The translations under genes were made by a program, and so were the position numbers. From Opisthorchis felineus (lineage: Eukaryota > Platyhelminthes > Trematoda > Opisthorchiida > Opisthorchiidae), in contig SJOL01008686.1 of the NCBI GenBank assembly GCA_004794785.1, forward strand, positions 1-64,000: 64,000 nucleotides of DNA, written 5' to 3'. Shown here piece after piece: positions 58,601 to 64,000 of this stretch. The notes beneath the pieces were generated by a model. That model was not told where the DNA came from, did no database searches, and saw nothing but the letters and a program-made list of their open reading frames with translations. Position 1 is the stretch's first letter; every line of letters begins with the position of its first letter.

Positions 58601-59810
58601 GAAGAAGTGACGAGAGTAGAACTGAATCACGCCAACCTTGTACTGAAGTTGGAAGGCAAAAATAAAGCGGGAAAGGAGAAAACAGTAACGAATTTTGCGC
58701 CTGAGATTGCATTTATGAAGCAAAGACTCCGGTTAGGATAGTCCATTGGTGATCCATTGGTCAATGAAGAATCTTACAAAATGAGTACAAATATTAGAAC
58801 CACTCATAGACAATGAGGATTCTTCGGCGGTGCCAAAGGGCCGCACCACGCCTCCCACTATCTTCTCAACTTAGAATCGTAGTCCTGAAATTCGTAGGTG
58901 AAAATGGTCATAAAGTTAAAATGAACAAAGAATTCGATTATCAATAAACTTACCTTTTCCAATTCTTCTGCTGAAGTGATTGTGGAAAACCTATCATGAA
59001 CAACTCGACTCAAATCATACGCATTGAATCCGTCCGGGATGACAGCTTCAGTTCCGTCAAAGCGAACTAATCGTTGTACGCTGCATGGAGGAAACACAAA
59101 GTGATCAAAGGTAACGCTTTTTATCTTACTTGTACGGTGTCAAGAGGATGAGGGAATAAAAGTCTGTGATGAATCGCCGCTGGGTTGACAGTTCGGATAA
59201 ATCAAGATCACGAGGTACCAACTCCGATGTTACATTTCCAATGAACGGTAGAGTGATATGTAAAAGCCTGAAGGTGAAGAACACATGCATAAGCACCAAA
59301 CGGTTATCTTACGCATCTCGCTGGCAAACAGGCTTTCCATCCGTAAGCGAGGCAAACAAAACGGGGAGCAATTTGACTTGCTGCAGAAATGGAAGACGGG
59401 GATAGCCCAGCCGGATGTACATATGAGAGAAGTTGATAAGAAACACCAGATTGGACGAATCGTTGTAGGTTACAAACAGTTCGTGCACAGGAATTTGTAT
59501 ATTCGGGCGACACTTCAGCCGCCTGGTAACGTCACCTAGAAGTTCCATCAGCTACAAAGCTGTTTACCAGCCACACGAAAGTTGACATACCTTTTTGCGG
59601 TGCTCTTCATAAATTGCCAGATACTTGAGGATACACACTAATGACTTTTGAACAACTTTCTCGAATTGTTCATCGTCGTCGGCCAAGCTGATTCGAAGGG
59701 CCAGACGATCGATATCTTCACCTATACAAATGGACACCAGTGAATTAAAAAAAACTAGCGGGCATACTCGGTCTAGATAGGTCCTCAACCGGTGCAACCA
59801 TTGTAGTCAT
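19794..59810 (-). CDS. ECM29: ECM29-like proteasome adapter/scaffold protein, 33 exons
   Basis: ECM29 is a HEAT-repeat protein that binds the 26S proteasome and links it to membranes and motors. Exons (high to low): 59810-59768, 59721-59591, 59551-59313, 59267-59130, 59080-58954, 58642-58503, 57387-57306, 57080-56653, 55769-55688, 55598-55482, 55374-55228, 51515-51412, 50190-50070, 45589-45235, 45135-45044, 44475-44021, 42123-41625, 41257-40920, 39270-39121, 35391-34893, 31966-31598, 31506-31039, 29326-29011, 27892-27426, 26717-26514, 26418-25741, 25652-25560, 25387-25127, 24323-24236, 23747-23553, 20881-20776, 20178-20000, 19903-19794. Every junction is GT-AG and keeps one frame: 7,821 bases, about 2,606 residues against about 1,845 in other animals. 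Clear family matches include [49 protein letters not shown] and [10 protein letters not shown]. Least sure: the 23553 donor and a possible missing exon between 50070 and 45589. Confidence 0.9.
21112..21305 (-). repeat. tRNA-derived SINE, old copy in ECM29 intron 30
   Basis: Minus-strand copy; landmarks ATCGTTCAGCCGTAGCA, CCCAAGCCTAGACAAG and GAGCTATTTGGATCTAGCTC. Heavily diverged in the tRNA-like part. Confidence 0.6.
21330..23010. other. ECM29 intron 30 sequence, nothing recognised
   Basis: Contains an open minus frame at 21327-21899 without family similarity or good splice context. I found no repeat of the families described here. Confidence 0.35.
23013..23330 (-). repeat. tRNA-derived SINE interrupted by a small insertion
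   Basis: SINE 3' end at 23013-23038, then 118 bases of foreign sequence, then the rest of the SINE to GAGCTAGC at about 23325. The 12 bases ACCCTTTCAGTG occur on both sides (23027-23038 and 23157-23168), so the insertion made a target-site duplication. Confidence 0.8.
23039..23156. mobile_element. Small structured insertion (three-way junction) in a SINE
   Basis: An 82-base part (23039-23120) folds into a three-way junction. The closing stem pairs 23039-23056 with 23103-23120 (15 Watson-Crick pairs, one wobble and two mismatches over 18 positions). Hairpin TGGTC-GTT-GACCA is at 23055-23067 and hairpin TTTGCAA-TTAGC-TTGCAAA at 23079-23097. The remaining 36 bases lead to the second target-site copy. 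No coding capacity. Type unknown: a foldback/MITE-like element or a retroposed small RNA. Confidence 0.65.
23553..25652 (-). CDS. ECM29: ECM29 exons 27-30
   Basis: Exon 27 (25652-25560): [20 protein letters not shown]. Exon 28 (25387-25127): [37 protein letters not shown]. Exon 29 (24323-24236): [20 protein letters not shown], aligning with L-E-Y-L-L-G-A-F-E-S-L-G-K-A-W-P-R. Exon 30 (from 23747): [20 protein letters not shown]. Its frame stays open to a TAA at 23446, but the true C-terminal exons lie further down. I place the donor at 23553 (A|GTAGTC) because it alone keeps phase with the 20881 exon. Confidence 0.75.
25741..26717 (-). CDS. ECM29: ECM29 exons 25-26
   Basis: Exon 25 (26717-26514): [20 protein letters not shown], matching the S-P-D-V-L-K-N-H-A-K-E-V-L-P-L-A-F-L block. 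Exon 26 (26418-25741): [38 protein letters not shown], a Glu/Gly-rich insert, and [18 protein letters not shown], matching L-x-x-L-L-Q-G-L-A-G-R-T-W-A-G-K. Confidence 0.9.
26831..27018 (+). repeat. tRNA-derived SINE, copy in ECM29 intron
   Basis: GAGATGGACCAGTGGTTAGG A box, GGTTCGAACCC B box, T-run tail; small deletion in the body. Confidence 0.8.
27426..29326 (-). CDS. ECM29: ECM29 exons 23-24
   Basis: Exon 23 (29326-29011): [20 protein letters not shown] then IRAGGGAG, aligning with V-P-R-L-C-E-L-I-R-S-G-V-G; Ala-rich end. Exon 24 (27892-27426): a long Pro/Ser-rich stretch, then [20 protein letters not shown], matching L-T-P-Y-S-G-K-L-M-S-A-L-L-S-G-L. The intron between them holds an inverted RTE piece. 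Confidence 0.87.
28240..28560 (-). mobile_element. RTE-type LINE RT fragment
   Basis: The minus frame reads [20 protein letters not shown], then [10 protein letters not shown], the R-V-Y-G-E-L and G-C-P-L-S-P-F-L-F blocks of RTE reverse transcriptase. In the intron between ECM29 exons 23 and 24. Confidence 0.75.
28635..28790 (+). repeat. Dispersed repeat, third copy
   Basis: Shares GATCCGTGAGAT and CTTACAGGACAAAATTTCG with 17300-17455. The two copies have similar spacing between these landmarks. Confidence 0.5.
29472..29892 (+). mobile_element. Hammerhead-ribozyme repeat, Penelope-like structure
   Basis: The 13 bases GAACAAAACATAG occur at 29472-29484 and again at 29880-29892, flanking the unit like a target-site duplication. 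Inside: a partial copy in reverse orientation (29490-29541), then a direct unit. The two arms form an imperfect inverted repeat (29507-29541 with 29693-29728). GTAGTGTATTACG recurs at 29574 and 29868, so the unit period is 294 bases. A hammerhead ribozyme sits near the end of the unit. Penelope-like elements are known for hammerheads in terminal repeats, partial inverted copies and variable target duplications. No protein is encoded here. Lies in an ECM29 intron. Confidence 0.75.
29791..29843 (+). ncRNA. Hammerhead ribozyme, type I
   Basis: Core CTGATGA at 29803-29809, stem II GCCC/GGGC (29810-29813 with 29820-29823, six-base loop), GAAA at 29824-29827, a very short stem III and cleavage site GTC at 29831-29833. 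Stem I pairs CCTAC (29798-29802) with GTGGG (29834-29838) and, past an internal loop, GAC with GTC (29791-29793, 29841-29843). All conserved core bases are present. Such tiny stem III versions usually act as dimers. Confidence 0.85.
30632..30815 (-). repeat. tRNA-derived SINE, minus-strand copy
   Basis: Reads in reverse: GTTCAGTCGTAACACTTTCG at the 3' end, GATTCGAACCACGGACATTC around the B box, AGCTATCTCGAGCT at the 5' end. Confidence 0.8.
30850..30925 (+). ncRNA. Degenerate hammerhead-ribozyme repeat
   Basis: CTACCTGATGAGCCTCA at 30861-30877 and GAAACCGGTAG from 30886 match the intact ribozyme, but stem II no longer pairs (GCCT/GAAT), so it is probably inactive. It follows the preceding minus-strand SINE. 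Confidence 0.65.
31039..31966 (-). CDS. ECM29: ECM29 exons 21-22
   Basis: Exon 21 (31966-31598): [20 protein letters not shown], a Gly/Ser insert, then [20 protein letters not shown], aligning with V-R-E-S-S-C-L-A-L-N-D-L. Exon 22 (31506-31039): [37 protein letters not shown] and [21 protein letters not shown] 91-base intron separates them. Confidence 0.88.
32050..34570. other. ECM29 intron (between exons 20 and 21), unassigned
   Basis: Outside the SINE at its upper end I recognise nothing in this stretch: no conserved coding motif, no repeat match. Short open frames only. Confidence 0.35.
34578..34790 (-). repeat. tRNA-derived SINE with long ATT tail
   Basis: Minus-strand copy whose 3' tail is expanded to about 13 AAT units on the plus strand (34580-34618). 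The rest matches the consensus, including CCTTCCGGTCAG and CACTGGGCCATCTCGCC. Confidence 0.88.
34893..35391 (-). CDS. ECM29: ECM29 exon 20
   Basis: Encodes [20 protein letters not shown] and [20 protein letters not shown], then [12 protein letters not shown], the strongest match to the family (Y-K-E-L-C-S-L-A, L-P-Q-L-V-P-R, I-R-Q-A-M). The last 60 residues are a Ser/Gln-rich worm insert. The short linker present in other animals before Y-x-E-L-C is missing, as exon 19 joins directly in frame. Confidence 0.92.
36494..36690 (+). repeat. tRNA-derived SINE, copy in ECM29 intron
   Basis: GAAGATAACTCAGTGGTCAA start, GTTCGAAACC B box, body with GTCTAGGCTTGGGGAACC. Confidence 0.8.
36700..37735. other. 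ECM29 intron, unassigned
   Basis: No exon, repeat or RNA motif recognised between two SINEs. Confidence 0.35.
37740..37937 (-). repeat. tRNA-derived SINE, minus-strand copy
   Basis: Tail AATAAATAAATCGTTGAACT, body CCCGAGCCTAGACAGGAG, 5' end CACTGAGCTGCCTCGAGCTC. Abuts an RTE fragment. Confidence 0.8.
37985..38970 (+). mobile_element. RTE-type LINE, RT C-terminus and 3' end
   Basis: Reads [20 protein letters not shown] (just past the catalytic box), later [18 protein letters not shown] and [13 protein letters not shown], then the 3' UTR with TTTCCAGGATGGGGTCCAGG. It ends near GATTGATGGTGATAAG at about 38970. Many stops. Confidence 0.75.
39121..39270 (-). CDS. ECM29: ECM29 exon 19
   Basis: Encodes [20 protein letters not shown] and [20 protein letters not shown], ending SGKR, aligning with the L-S-E-N-D-E-L-S-Q-D-V-A-S-K-G-L-G block through T-G-K-R. 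A SINE lies just upstream in the intron. Confidence 0.85.
39352..39542 (-). repeat. tRNA-derived SINE next to ECM29 exon 19
   Basis: GTTCAGCTGTAACACCGTTT, AAGCCTAGACAAGGGCAGTC, TTGAGCTATCTCAAGCTC region; inserted about 80 bases upstream of exon 19's acceptor. Confidence 0.82.
40920..42123 (-). CDS. ECM29: ECM29 exons 17-18
   Basis: Exon 17 (42123-41625) has [31 protein letters not shown] and [14 protein letters not shown]; exon 18 (41257-40920) [20 protein letters not shown] and [20 protein letters not shown], matching the I-E-L-Q-F-T-I-G-E-A-I and W-L-L-S-L-V-R-K-L blocks. For exon 18 an alternative donor (GTAGGT, exon end 40924) breaks the frame to exon 19, so I chose 40920. Confidence 0.85.
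42733..42918 (-). repeat. tRNA-derived SINE, minus-strand copy
   Basis: ATAATAGTTTAGCTGTAAAA tail end, GGAAGCACGAGGCCTGAGGC body, CCTTCCGGTCAGTAGG near the B box. Confidence 0.8.
43315..43485 (+). repeat. Hammerhead-family repeat copy without ribozyme
   Basis: Matches 29565-29745 closely: GTATTACGAAATCTCGA, GAAACATGAAGCGGG, CACATTCAGTTGAAG, ACAAACGAGAGATTCAG, CTCCCGCCAAAACCAAATT. It stops before the ribozyme part. Confidence 0.75.
43582..43772 (+). repeat. tRNA-derived SINE, copy in ECM29 intron
   Basis: GCTCGAGATAGGTCAGTGGC start, GTTTCGAAGCC at the B box, tail GAACGATTATTA. Confidence 0.8.
44021..45589 (-). CDS. ECM29: ECM29 exons 14-16
   Basis: Exon 14 (45589-45235): [20 protein letters not shown], then a Gly/Ser/Thr-rich insert and [20 protein letters not shown]. 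Exon 15 (45135-45044): [20 protein letters not shown]. Exon 16 (44475-44021): [14 protein letters not shown], then [12 protein letters not shown] and a Gln-rich stretch at about 44070-44120. Relative to other ECM29 proteins about 30 residues are missing between exons 13 and 14; phases allow a direct join, but a small exon may be hidden in 45.6-50.0 kb. Confidence 0.85.
45790..46310. other. ECM29 intron 13, unassigned
   Basis: Holds an 81-codon open frame on plus (45883-46128) with no recognisable motif. Confidence 0.3.
46313..46500 (+). repeat. tRNA-derived SINE, copy in ECM29 intron
   Basis: GCTCGAGATAGTTCAGTGGT, GGTTCGAACCC B box, GTGTTACAGCTGAACGATG end. Confidence 0.82.
46510..47750. other. 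ECM29 intron 13, unassigned
   Basis: Open frames at 46892-47224 and 47472-47795 have no recognisable family features. No exon with the right phase was found here. Confidence 0.3.
47760..47942 (+). repeat. tRNA-derived SINE, copy in ECM29 intron
   Basis: A box degraded; ACTGACCAGAAGGTCCGTGG, then GTCTAGGCTTGGGTAACCTG identify it. Confidence 0.75.
48600..49140 (-). other. Unassigned 170-codon open frame in ECM29 intron
   Basis: 48623-49135 on minus is open for 170 codons with a hydrophobic stretch ([15 protein letters not shown]). No family recognised, and no sign that it is an ECM29 exon. May be a chance frame or an old element. Confidence 0.25.
49677..49864 (+). repeat. tRNA-derived SINE with TGAT tail
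   Basis: GCTCGAGATAGCCCAGGTTA start, GTAGTTCGAACTC B box, tail of GATTGATTGATTGATAG, a different tail unit from other copies. Confidence 0.82.
50070..51515 (-). CDS. ECM29: ECM29 exons 12-13
   Basis: Exon 12 (51515-51412) encodes [20 protein letters not shown], one of the best-conserved ECM29 blocks (V-F-P-S-D-H-I-P-S-R-Y in animals). Exon 13 (50190-50070) continues [20 protein letters not shown] and [11 protein letters not shown], aligning with the G-D-P-R-E-E-V block and the M-P-S-F-P-E-M-V that follows. Confidence 0.9.
50727..50856 (-). repeat. tRNA-derived SINE, internally deleted
   Basis: 3' end (ATCGTTCAGGTGGAACATCC) is joined directly to the tRNA-like part (GACCTTCCGGTCAGTAGG, GAGCTGTCTCGGGCTCG); the middle body is missing. 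Confidence 0.75.
52190..52570 (+). mobile_element. RTE-type LINE RT fragment
   Basis: Reads [19 protein letters not shown] and then [11 protein letters not shown], the RT catalytic Y-A-D-D box, followed by a stop and further RTE-like sequence. Same family as the 53.7-54.9 kb copy. Confidence 0.82.
52919..52956 (+). repeat. AAT microsatellite
   Basis: About 12 AAT units with one GCAAT interruption. Confidence 0.8.
53720..54870 (+). mobile_element. RTE-type LINE, RT and 3' end (best copy)
   Basis: The frame 53886-54455 is open for 189 codons: [16 protein letters not shown], the catalytic box [46 protein letters not shown] and [14 protein letters not shown]. The next frame (54457-54690) gives [20 protein letters not shown]. 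The 3' UTR ends in a short ATGATGATG at about 54850. Upstream to 53720 the frame is broken. RTE elements of flukes have one ORF with endonuclease and RT; only the C-terminal third is here. Confidence 0.88.
54913..55025 (-). repeat. tRNA-derived SINE, partial
   Basis: GCAGTCGAGATGCCGAGGCT and ACGAACCTTCCGGTC identify the tRNA-like half; 3' body mostly absent. Confidence 0.65.
55228..57387 (-). CDS. ECM29: ECM29 exons 7-11
   Basis: Exon 7 (57387-57306) begins [19 protein letters not shown]. Exon 8 (57080-56653) has [18 protein letters not shown], matching the family's L-K-I-V-P-H-L-L-R-S-R, then a worm-specific Pro/Asn/His-rich insert of about 70 residues. Exons 9-11 carry [38 protein letters not shown] and [20 protein letters not shown], a run of HEAT helices. 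A hammerhead repeat (55.9 kb) lies in the intron between exons 8 and 9. Confidence 0.88.
55885..56095 (-). mobile_element. Hammerhead-ribozyme repeat, minus-strand copy
   Basis: Reverse complement runs GAGAGATTCAG, GAGTCTCCCGTGAGAACC, TTGACGGAAACTCGGGGACT, the ribozyme, then GAGTTTTCAGCAACCTTATG, the same order as the copy at 29.7-29.9 kb. Lies in the ECM29 intron between exons 8 and 9. Confidence 0.8.
55918..55972 (-). ncRNA. Hammerhead ribozyme, type I (minus strand)
   Basis: On the minus strand: CTGATGA (55958-55952), stem II GCCC-loop-GGGC, GAAAC (55937-55933), CGGTC with the cleavage site, then GTGGGCTGTCC pairing with GGACTGCACCTAC as stem I (with an internal loop). Stem I's outer helix is GGAC/GTCC, one pair longer than in the plus-strand copy, so this is the best preserved ribozyme in the window. 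Confidence 0.87.
56100..56645. other. ECM29 intron, unassigned
   Basis: Low-information sequence between the hammerhead repeat and exon 8; nothing recognised. Confidence 0.35.
57560..58490. other. ECM29 intron between exons 6 and 7, unassigned
   Basis: No repeat of the listed families and no exon compatible with the junction phase. Confidence 0.35.
58503..59810 (-). CDS. ECM29: ECM29 exons 1-6 (N-terminal part)
   Basis: Start codon at 59810-59808 ([15 protein letters not shown]); the first intron is 46 bases, and the junction to exon 2 gives [10 protein letters not shown], aligning with the start of other ECM29 proteins. Exon 3 carries [16 protein letters not shown] and LGYPRLP; exon 5 [15 protein letters not shown]; exon 6 [17 protein letters not shown], which matches the S-D-T-R-H-S-V block of the family. 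A second in-frame ATG lies three codons on. Introns here are short, unlike those downstream. Confidence 0.88.
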
Positions 59811-60599
59811 TACATTAAGAACCGGGTCGGTCAGTGAAAACGGGCTCCACGCAAGTCTGCAAAGTAGTAAAGAAGGATGGCGACGAATTAGGTTAGGGAA
59901 TGAATTACATGGAAAAAAATTTCACACACATTAGAATCTCCTTCATTACACACGAGAAAGGAGTAGAGAGTAAGGTAGTGAGCGTGTTGGTTACATCCAC
60001 AGTTTAATCGCAGTTTATACGACTGAAAAGCTACGTGAGCCGAGCACAGACCTCTCAAGGTGGCAAAAGGGACTCAAAATCCTTAAGGCATTGCACTCTG
60101 AGGGTGAGAAATGCTTGCCGAAACAAGGGATCGATTCCAACACCCTACTTAGAGCAGATTTCGCGGAATAAGCATAGTCGAGCAACAACAACAACATCGT
60201 CCACACAATGTAAGCCCACCAGCCTTTCTCAAGGTGTCATTCCTACCCATGGATTTTCAGTCATTTTGAATGTGCATCCTATGGTTTTATTAATGAATAC
60301 GTTGAAAAAAGGTGGACAGACCGCCGACTCGGTGACTAATTTAAGTTGTGACGGAAACCATGTACAGTTAAGTGCGAAAACTTACACGACTAGAAATGCT
60401 GAAAGGGACAGCAAAAATTATGCTAACAAAAATTACCAACCTAATCAGTAGCAGCAGCACCAGCTATAAGCCGTCTTAAGGTTTCGCGTTGGTTCCGGCT
60501 GCCGCAGGTGCACACGCCGATGATGTCCAGAATGGGATAAAGCTGATATCCTTGGATTGCTACTCAGTGATCGGTAGCATGTCATCATGAGTGTGAAGA

Positions 60600-62045
60600 T
60601 TGAGAGTAACAGCTCGTGCGCATGAACTTTACTGGGTGCGTGAATAAGACGTGGCTACCGGTGTCCCGATGTACCGTTGATATATCCCGACCTAAACCTG
60701 CCACCTTGACGTGGTGGTTGGGCTTGAGTGCTGCATTGATCCCGCGGGCTACTCTAGATGGAACTTCGTTCCACAAGGTGCAACCATGCGAGGAAGGCCA
60801 AAGGGGAGCAGTCAGACCAAGAGCAGCGAGACCCAGTACTGCGACTAATCGTTCTACGAGGCGGTCTGGGGGTAAAGTCATACTGCTCTCTGCGATAGGA
60901 GTATAAAGACAGCAAGGTGTTTCCACCAGCTATTAGAATGGCCATATTCATGGAAGCAGTGATGCTGCCTTCTCCCGCGGAACGACGGGTTAGAAAAAAT
61001 TGGCCCTGAAAACCGCACACTCCGATCGCCCAACGGTTGACCGTGACCGCCAGGGCATTATTCGATAAGGTTAGAGGCTAAGGGCGGGGTGCGCGAACAA
61101 AACCCTACATCCTCCCACTGCTTTGTGGGTTGGACTTTTGAGTCAAAGGTTCAAGGTGGGGTACCTCAACCAATCCCCCTTCATCGGCTTAGGCAACCCG
61201 GAAGTGTCATTTGCTCGCACAGTTCTTTGTCCATCGATGTCCATCCCAAACCCCTTCCCACCATACAAGCAGACGTTGCTGGGTCATTTGACTGTCGGTG
61301 CCTCACGCTCCTCACTGCCTATTAACGATAACAAAAATAGCACCTTGCTAAATCCATGAGATCCTTTCTAAATAGGAGCTTTTAACGTCCGTACTCTACG
61401 TCAAATTGACAAACAGGCAAAGTTCGCTGATAGGTGCTGTGTTTCCGAAACACGCATACAAGACCCAACCGTGGTTATGCATCCCAGAACCTCAAAAACG
61501 AGCTCAACTCATCCTCTCCGCGTGTCCGGTGATCCAGAAGCGAAGACTCGTAGGAGTTGCACTCAGCCCCAGAGCTGAACGCACTTTGCTGGATTGGATC
61601 CCAGTGAACAGTCGTCTTTGCGCCGTCCGGTTATCCAGCTCAATCAAGCTCAGTGCCCCTCGACCCAAAAAACGGTGCCTGTTTGTGGTGTCGACGTATG
61701 CCCCAACGGACCGCAGTTCTGACACTGTGAAGTGCACTTTCTATTGAGAGTTATCAGGACTCGTTCGTCGAGCAAGAAACACTGACATTGATCCTTGCGG
61801 GCGATATGAATGCTCAAGCCGGTCGTGTGAGCTCCTTGGAATCACATCTGGACATTCGATTCGGAGTCGATGTTCGTCGCACAGACAATGGAGAGCGACT
61901 CCTCCAGTTATGTGCTGATTATGAACTGTTTCTGGCCGGTACGAACTTTCAGCATAAATGTTCGCATCGCGTAACCTGGCAGCCAGCAGCTGCAAAACAA
62001 ACCTGGACCCAGTTGGATCACGTGGACATCAGCCACCAGTAGAGA
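60600..62045 (+). mobile_element. RTE-type LINE, 5' part with AP endonuclease
   Basis: After a long 5' stretch (60600-61370), the frames give FNVRTLRQIDKQAKFAD, a broken SETRIQD (catalytic Glu), LDWIPVNSRLCAVRLS, VVSTYAPTD, LAGDMNAQAG (the G-D-x-N box) and WTQLDHVDIS (catalytic Asp-His). These are the APE-type endonuclease motifs in correct order. Frame changes at about 61500 and 61745. Cut at 62045, just where the second Ty3/Gypsy element begins. Divergent from ECM29 and only 0.8 kb upstream of its start codon. Confidence 0.85.
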
Positions 62046-62049
62046 ACCA

Positions 62050-62279
62050 CAATTCGAAACAGCCGTTCTTTTGTATATTTGCTCTGTTTTTTTTTTTCAA
62101 AACGTTTCATCGTTCTTTGCTAAATCACTTTTTCTTGTTTCAGCTCGCAGTGTCAAAGTTTGGATGAATAAATCCTAGCTTCTGGGCCCTCAATCTTTTC
62201 CGTTCTTATTCTGATTGTCGCCACACTCCATCCCTCGTCGAACACAATAATTTAATCATCCAAAAATCTTCATCGAACA
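62050..62279 (+). other. Probable leader/LTR remnant of second Ty3/Gypsy element
   Basis: T-rich stretch with GAATAAATCC (possible polyadenylation signal) between the broken RTE element and the gag start. No LTR copy within the window to test it. Confidence 0.35.
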
Positions 62280-62954
62280 ATGGGTCGATTCTTACGTCCT
62301 GAACGGTTCGATACCGATCCCCATAATCAAGACTCGGTAGACATCTGGGAGCACTGATTTTGTACTTTCACGAATTTCCCAGAGTCAACTGCTTCTCATT
62401 CACCAGATAAACTGAAAACCTTGTTCAACTACGTTGCTCATAGTGTTTACCGCTTCATCAAGAATTGTAAGCATTACGAATCAGCTATTGCAGCCTTGCA
62501 AGAAATTAACGTACAACCGAAAAATGAAATTTTCGCCCATCTTATGAATACTTGTAAGGAAGGAGATCAGAATCTTGATCAGTTTGTGCAGAAGCTTCGT
62601 AGTTTGTCGCCAGATTGCTGCTTTACGGCTGTCAGTACAGAACGACATAGCGATGGAGCATTACGAGACGCATTTATTAGTGGACGTTATTCGAATACTA
62701 TACACCAGAGGCTGTTGAAACACAAGTCGCTGGATTTTAGAACCCCATACGATCACGCAAAATCCATCGAACTAGCGCAAAAACAGTCGCAGTCGTTTTT
62801 GCCGAACAATCAAATTCTCTGTGCTACCGTATCGAACGACCCGCCAAGATCTTCACGTTCTCAAGCATCATCATATGAACATATGACTGCTGCTAGTATA
62901 AGGTCTTCATGTTTCTTATGTGGCTATGCTCATCACCCTTCGAGCTATTGTTGA
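62280..62954 (+). pseudogene. Gag of a second Ty3/Gypsy element
   Basis: ATG at 62280 (MGRFLRPERFDTDP); a TGA interrupts the frame at about 62357. The rest is open 62421-62954 with a capsid-like segment (AHLMNTCKEGDQNLDQFVQK, GALRDAFISGRY). A zinc-knuckle-like CFLCGYAHHPSSYC follows at the end, just before the protease. Confidence 0.75.
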
Positions 62955-64000
62955 TACTGGTAGTTCAGAAAGTTTATTTCCGAAAATATAGTCCGCCGGT
63001 ACTACCATCGTCATCTGAGATCACTTTGGCATCCATTCAGCACAAAAGCTTTACTCTTGGACATTGTTTTTTAACATTGCAACATAAACAAAACATGTAT
63101 CCCTCTTTCAAGTTTTCGGTATTACGTGATCTCTGTGCGGTTATTCTACAAAAACATGATTTTCTTAAGGTTCACAAATCCCTGAAAATCTCATTCAACG
63201 GTGATAAACCTTTTTTCTCGCTTTGTGGTCAAATCGCTGCCAAAATAGAACCTCTCACATTGTTTGAGCATCTTGATCCAAGGTGTCAGCCCATTGCCAT
63301 TAAGTCCAGGCGACATTATTCAGACGACGGGGCTTTCATTGCTTCTGAAGTAAAGCGTTTACTCGATCAACAAATCATTGAACCATCAAAGTCTTCAAGG
63401 AGAGCGCAAGTGCTCACCACGACAAATGAGCGACAGAAGAAACGAATGGTTGTTGACGATAGTCAAACTACAAACCGATTTACGCAACTGGACGCTTATC
63501 CACTCCCCAAACTTGAGGAGATGAGTAGTAAAATAGCTCAATACCATATTTTCAGCACGCTTGACCTTGAAAGTGCACATCATCAAATCCCCTTTAAGTG
63601 ACAGAATCTACACGGCTTTTGAGGCTTGCAACAATCTTTATCAGTTTCGTCGAACACCTTTCGGAGTAACGAATTGAGTGGCGTGCTTTCAAAGGGTAAT
63701 GGATGACATGATACGCAAGGAAAGACTTACCGGAACATATGCCTATGGGGATAATGTCACCATTTGTGGAAAGAATCAAGAAGAACACGACCGAAGTCTC
63801 CAGCGTTTTCTCACCGAAGCACAGAAGTGCGGCCTTCAGTTAAATCACGATAAAAGCACAATTTCCACCACTAAACTTAGACTCCTTGGTTATGAAATTA
63901 CTGAAGGTGTCATCAAACCAGACCCTGAACGTTTCAGGTTCTTGCAAGAAGTGCCATTTCCGAAGGAAATGAAGTCTCAAAAGCGTGTAGTTGGCTTGTT
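62930..64000 (+). pseudogene. Pol (protease, RT) of second Ty3/Gypsy element, runs off window
   Basis: A protease D-T-G-S-S-E-S box is read from about 62950 in a frame shifted from gag. RT follows from about 63260 with QQIIEPSKSSRRAQV, RMVVDDSQTTNRFTQLDAYP and FSTLDLESAHHQIPFK. A frame change at 63600 leads to FRRTPFGVTN, then AYGDNVTICGKNQEEHDRSL and LRLLGYEITEGVIKPDPERF. The catalytic Y-x-D-D box reads Y-G-D-N, and a stop follows FGVTN, so it is dead. Different family from the 2.1-6.7 kb element. RNase H and integrase would lie beyond 64000. Confidence 0.85.

Noticed and set aside
61130..61220. SINE-like GGCTTAGGCAACCCGG
   Set aside because: Too short and without boxes A and B; belongs to the 5' region of the RTE element.
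1..64000. CRISPR arrays, bacterial operons or phage genes
   Set aside because: No regular spacer-repeat pattern, no ribosome-binding sites before open frames; spliced genes show a eukaryotic genome.

Overview
The window is nuclear DNA of a flatworm, most probably a digenean fluke. Four things point there: a Ty3/Gypsy element with the hallmarks of the trematode CsRn1 family (tRNA-Trp-type primer site, CHCC gag motif), many RTE and CR1-like LINE pieces, a dense tRNA-derived SINE family, and host genes with a 34-base first intron or very long repeat-filled introns. I cannot name the species. There is no bacterial or viral gene organisation and no CRISPR.

Two host genes can be built exon by exon. 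EMC4 (ER membrane protein complex subunit 4) lies on + from 10101 to about 12352. It converges on ECM29, the HEAT-repeat proteasome adapter/scaffold, which fills most of the window on - from 59810 to 19794. I assembled 33 ECM29 exons whose junction phases all agree, giving about 2,606 residues. Animal homologues are about 1,845; the excess is low-complexity inserts (Pro-, Ser/Thr-, Gly- and Gln-rich). The weakest junction is the donor near 23553.

Layout. 1-1.13 kb: RTE LINE remnants. 1.13-2.15 kb: CR1-like LINE on - with an octamer tail. 2.15-6.68 kb: CsRn1-like LTR element whose gag-protease block is inverted against its pol. 7.2-9.9 kb: RTE pieces and three SINEs. 10.1-12.35 kb: EMC4. 12.5-19.4 kb: SINEs, RTE remnants and unassigned DNA. 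19.8-59.8 kb: ECM29, its introns loaded with SINEs, RTE pieces and hammerhead-ribozyme repeats. 60.6-62.05 kb: 5' half of an RTE element with the endonuclease. 62.28-64 kb: a second, decayed Ty3/Gypsy element running off the window.

The most interesting non-coding signals are: (1) a repeat with about 294-base period carrying a type I hammerhead ribozyme, one copy with head-to-head structure and a 13-bp flanking duplication that suggest a Penelope-like element; (2) an 82-base element folding as a three-way junction, inserted in a SINE with a 12-bp flanking duplication; (3) the inverted gag-protease block in the CsRn1-like element. All homology statements rest on recognised family features, not on a search.
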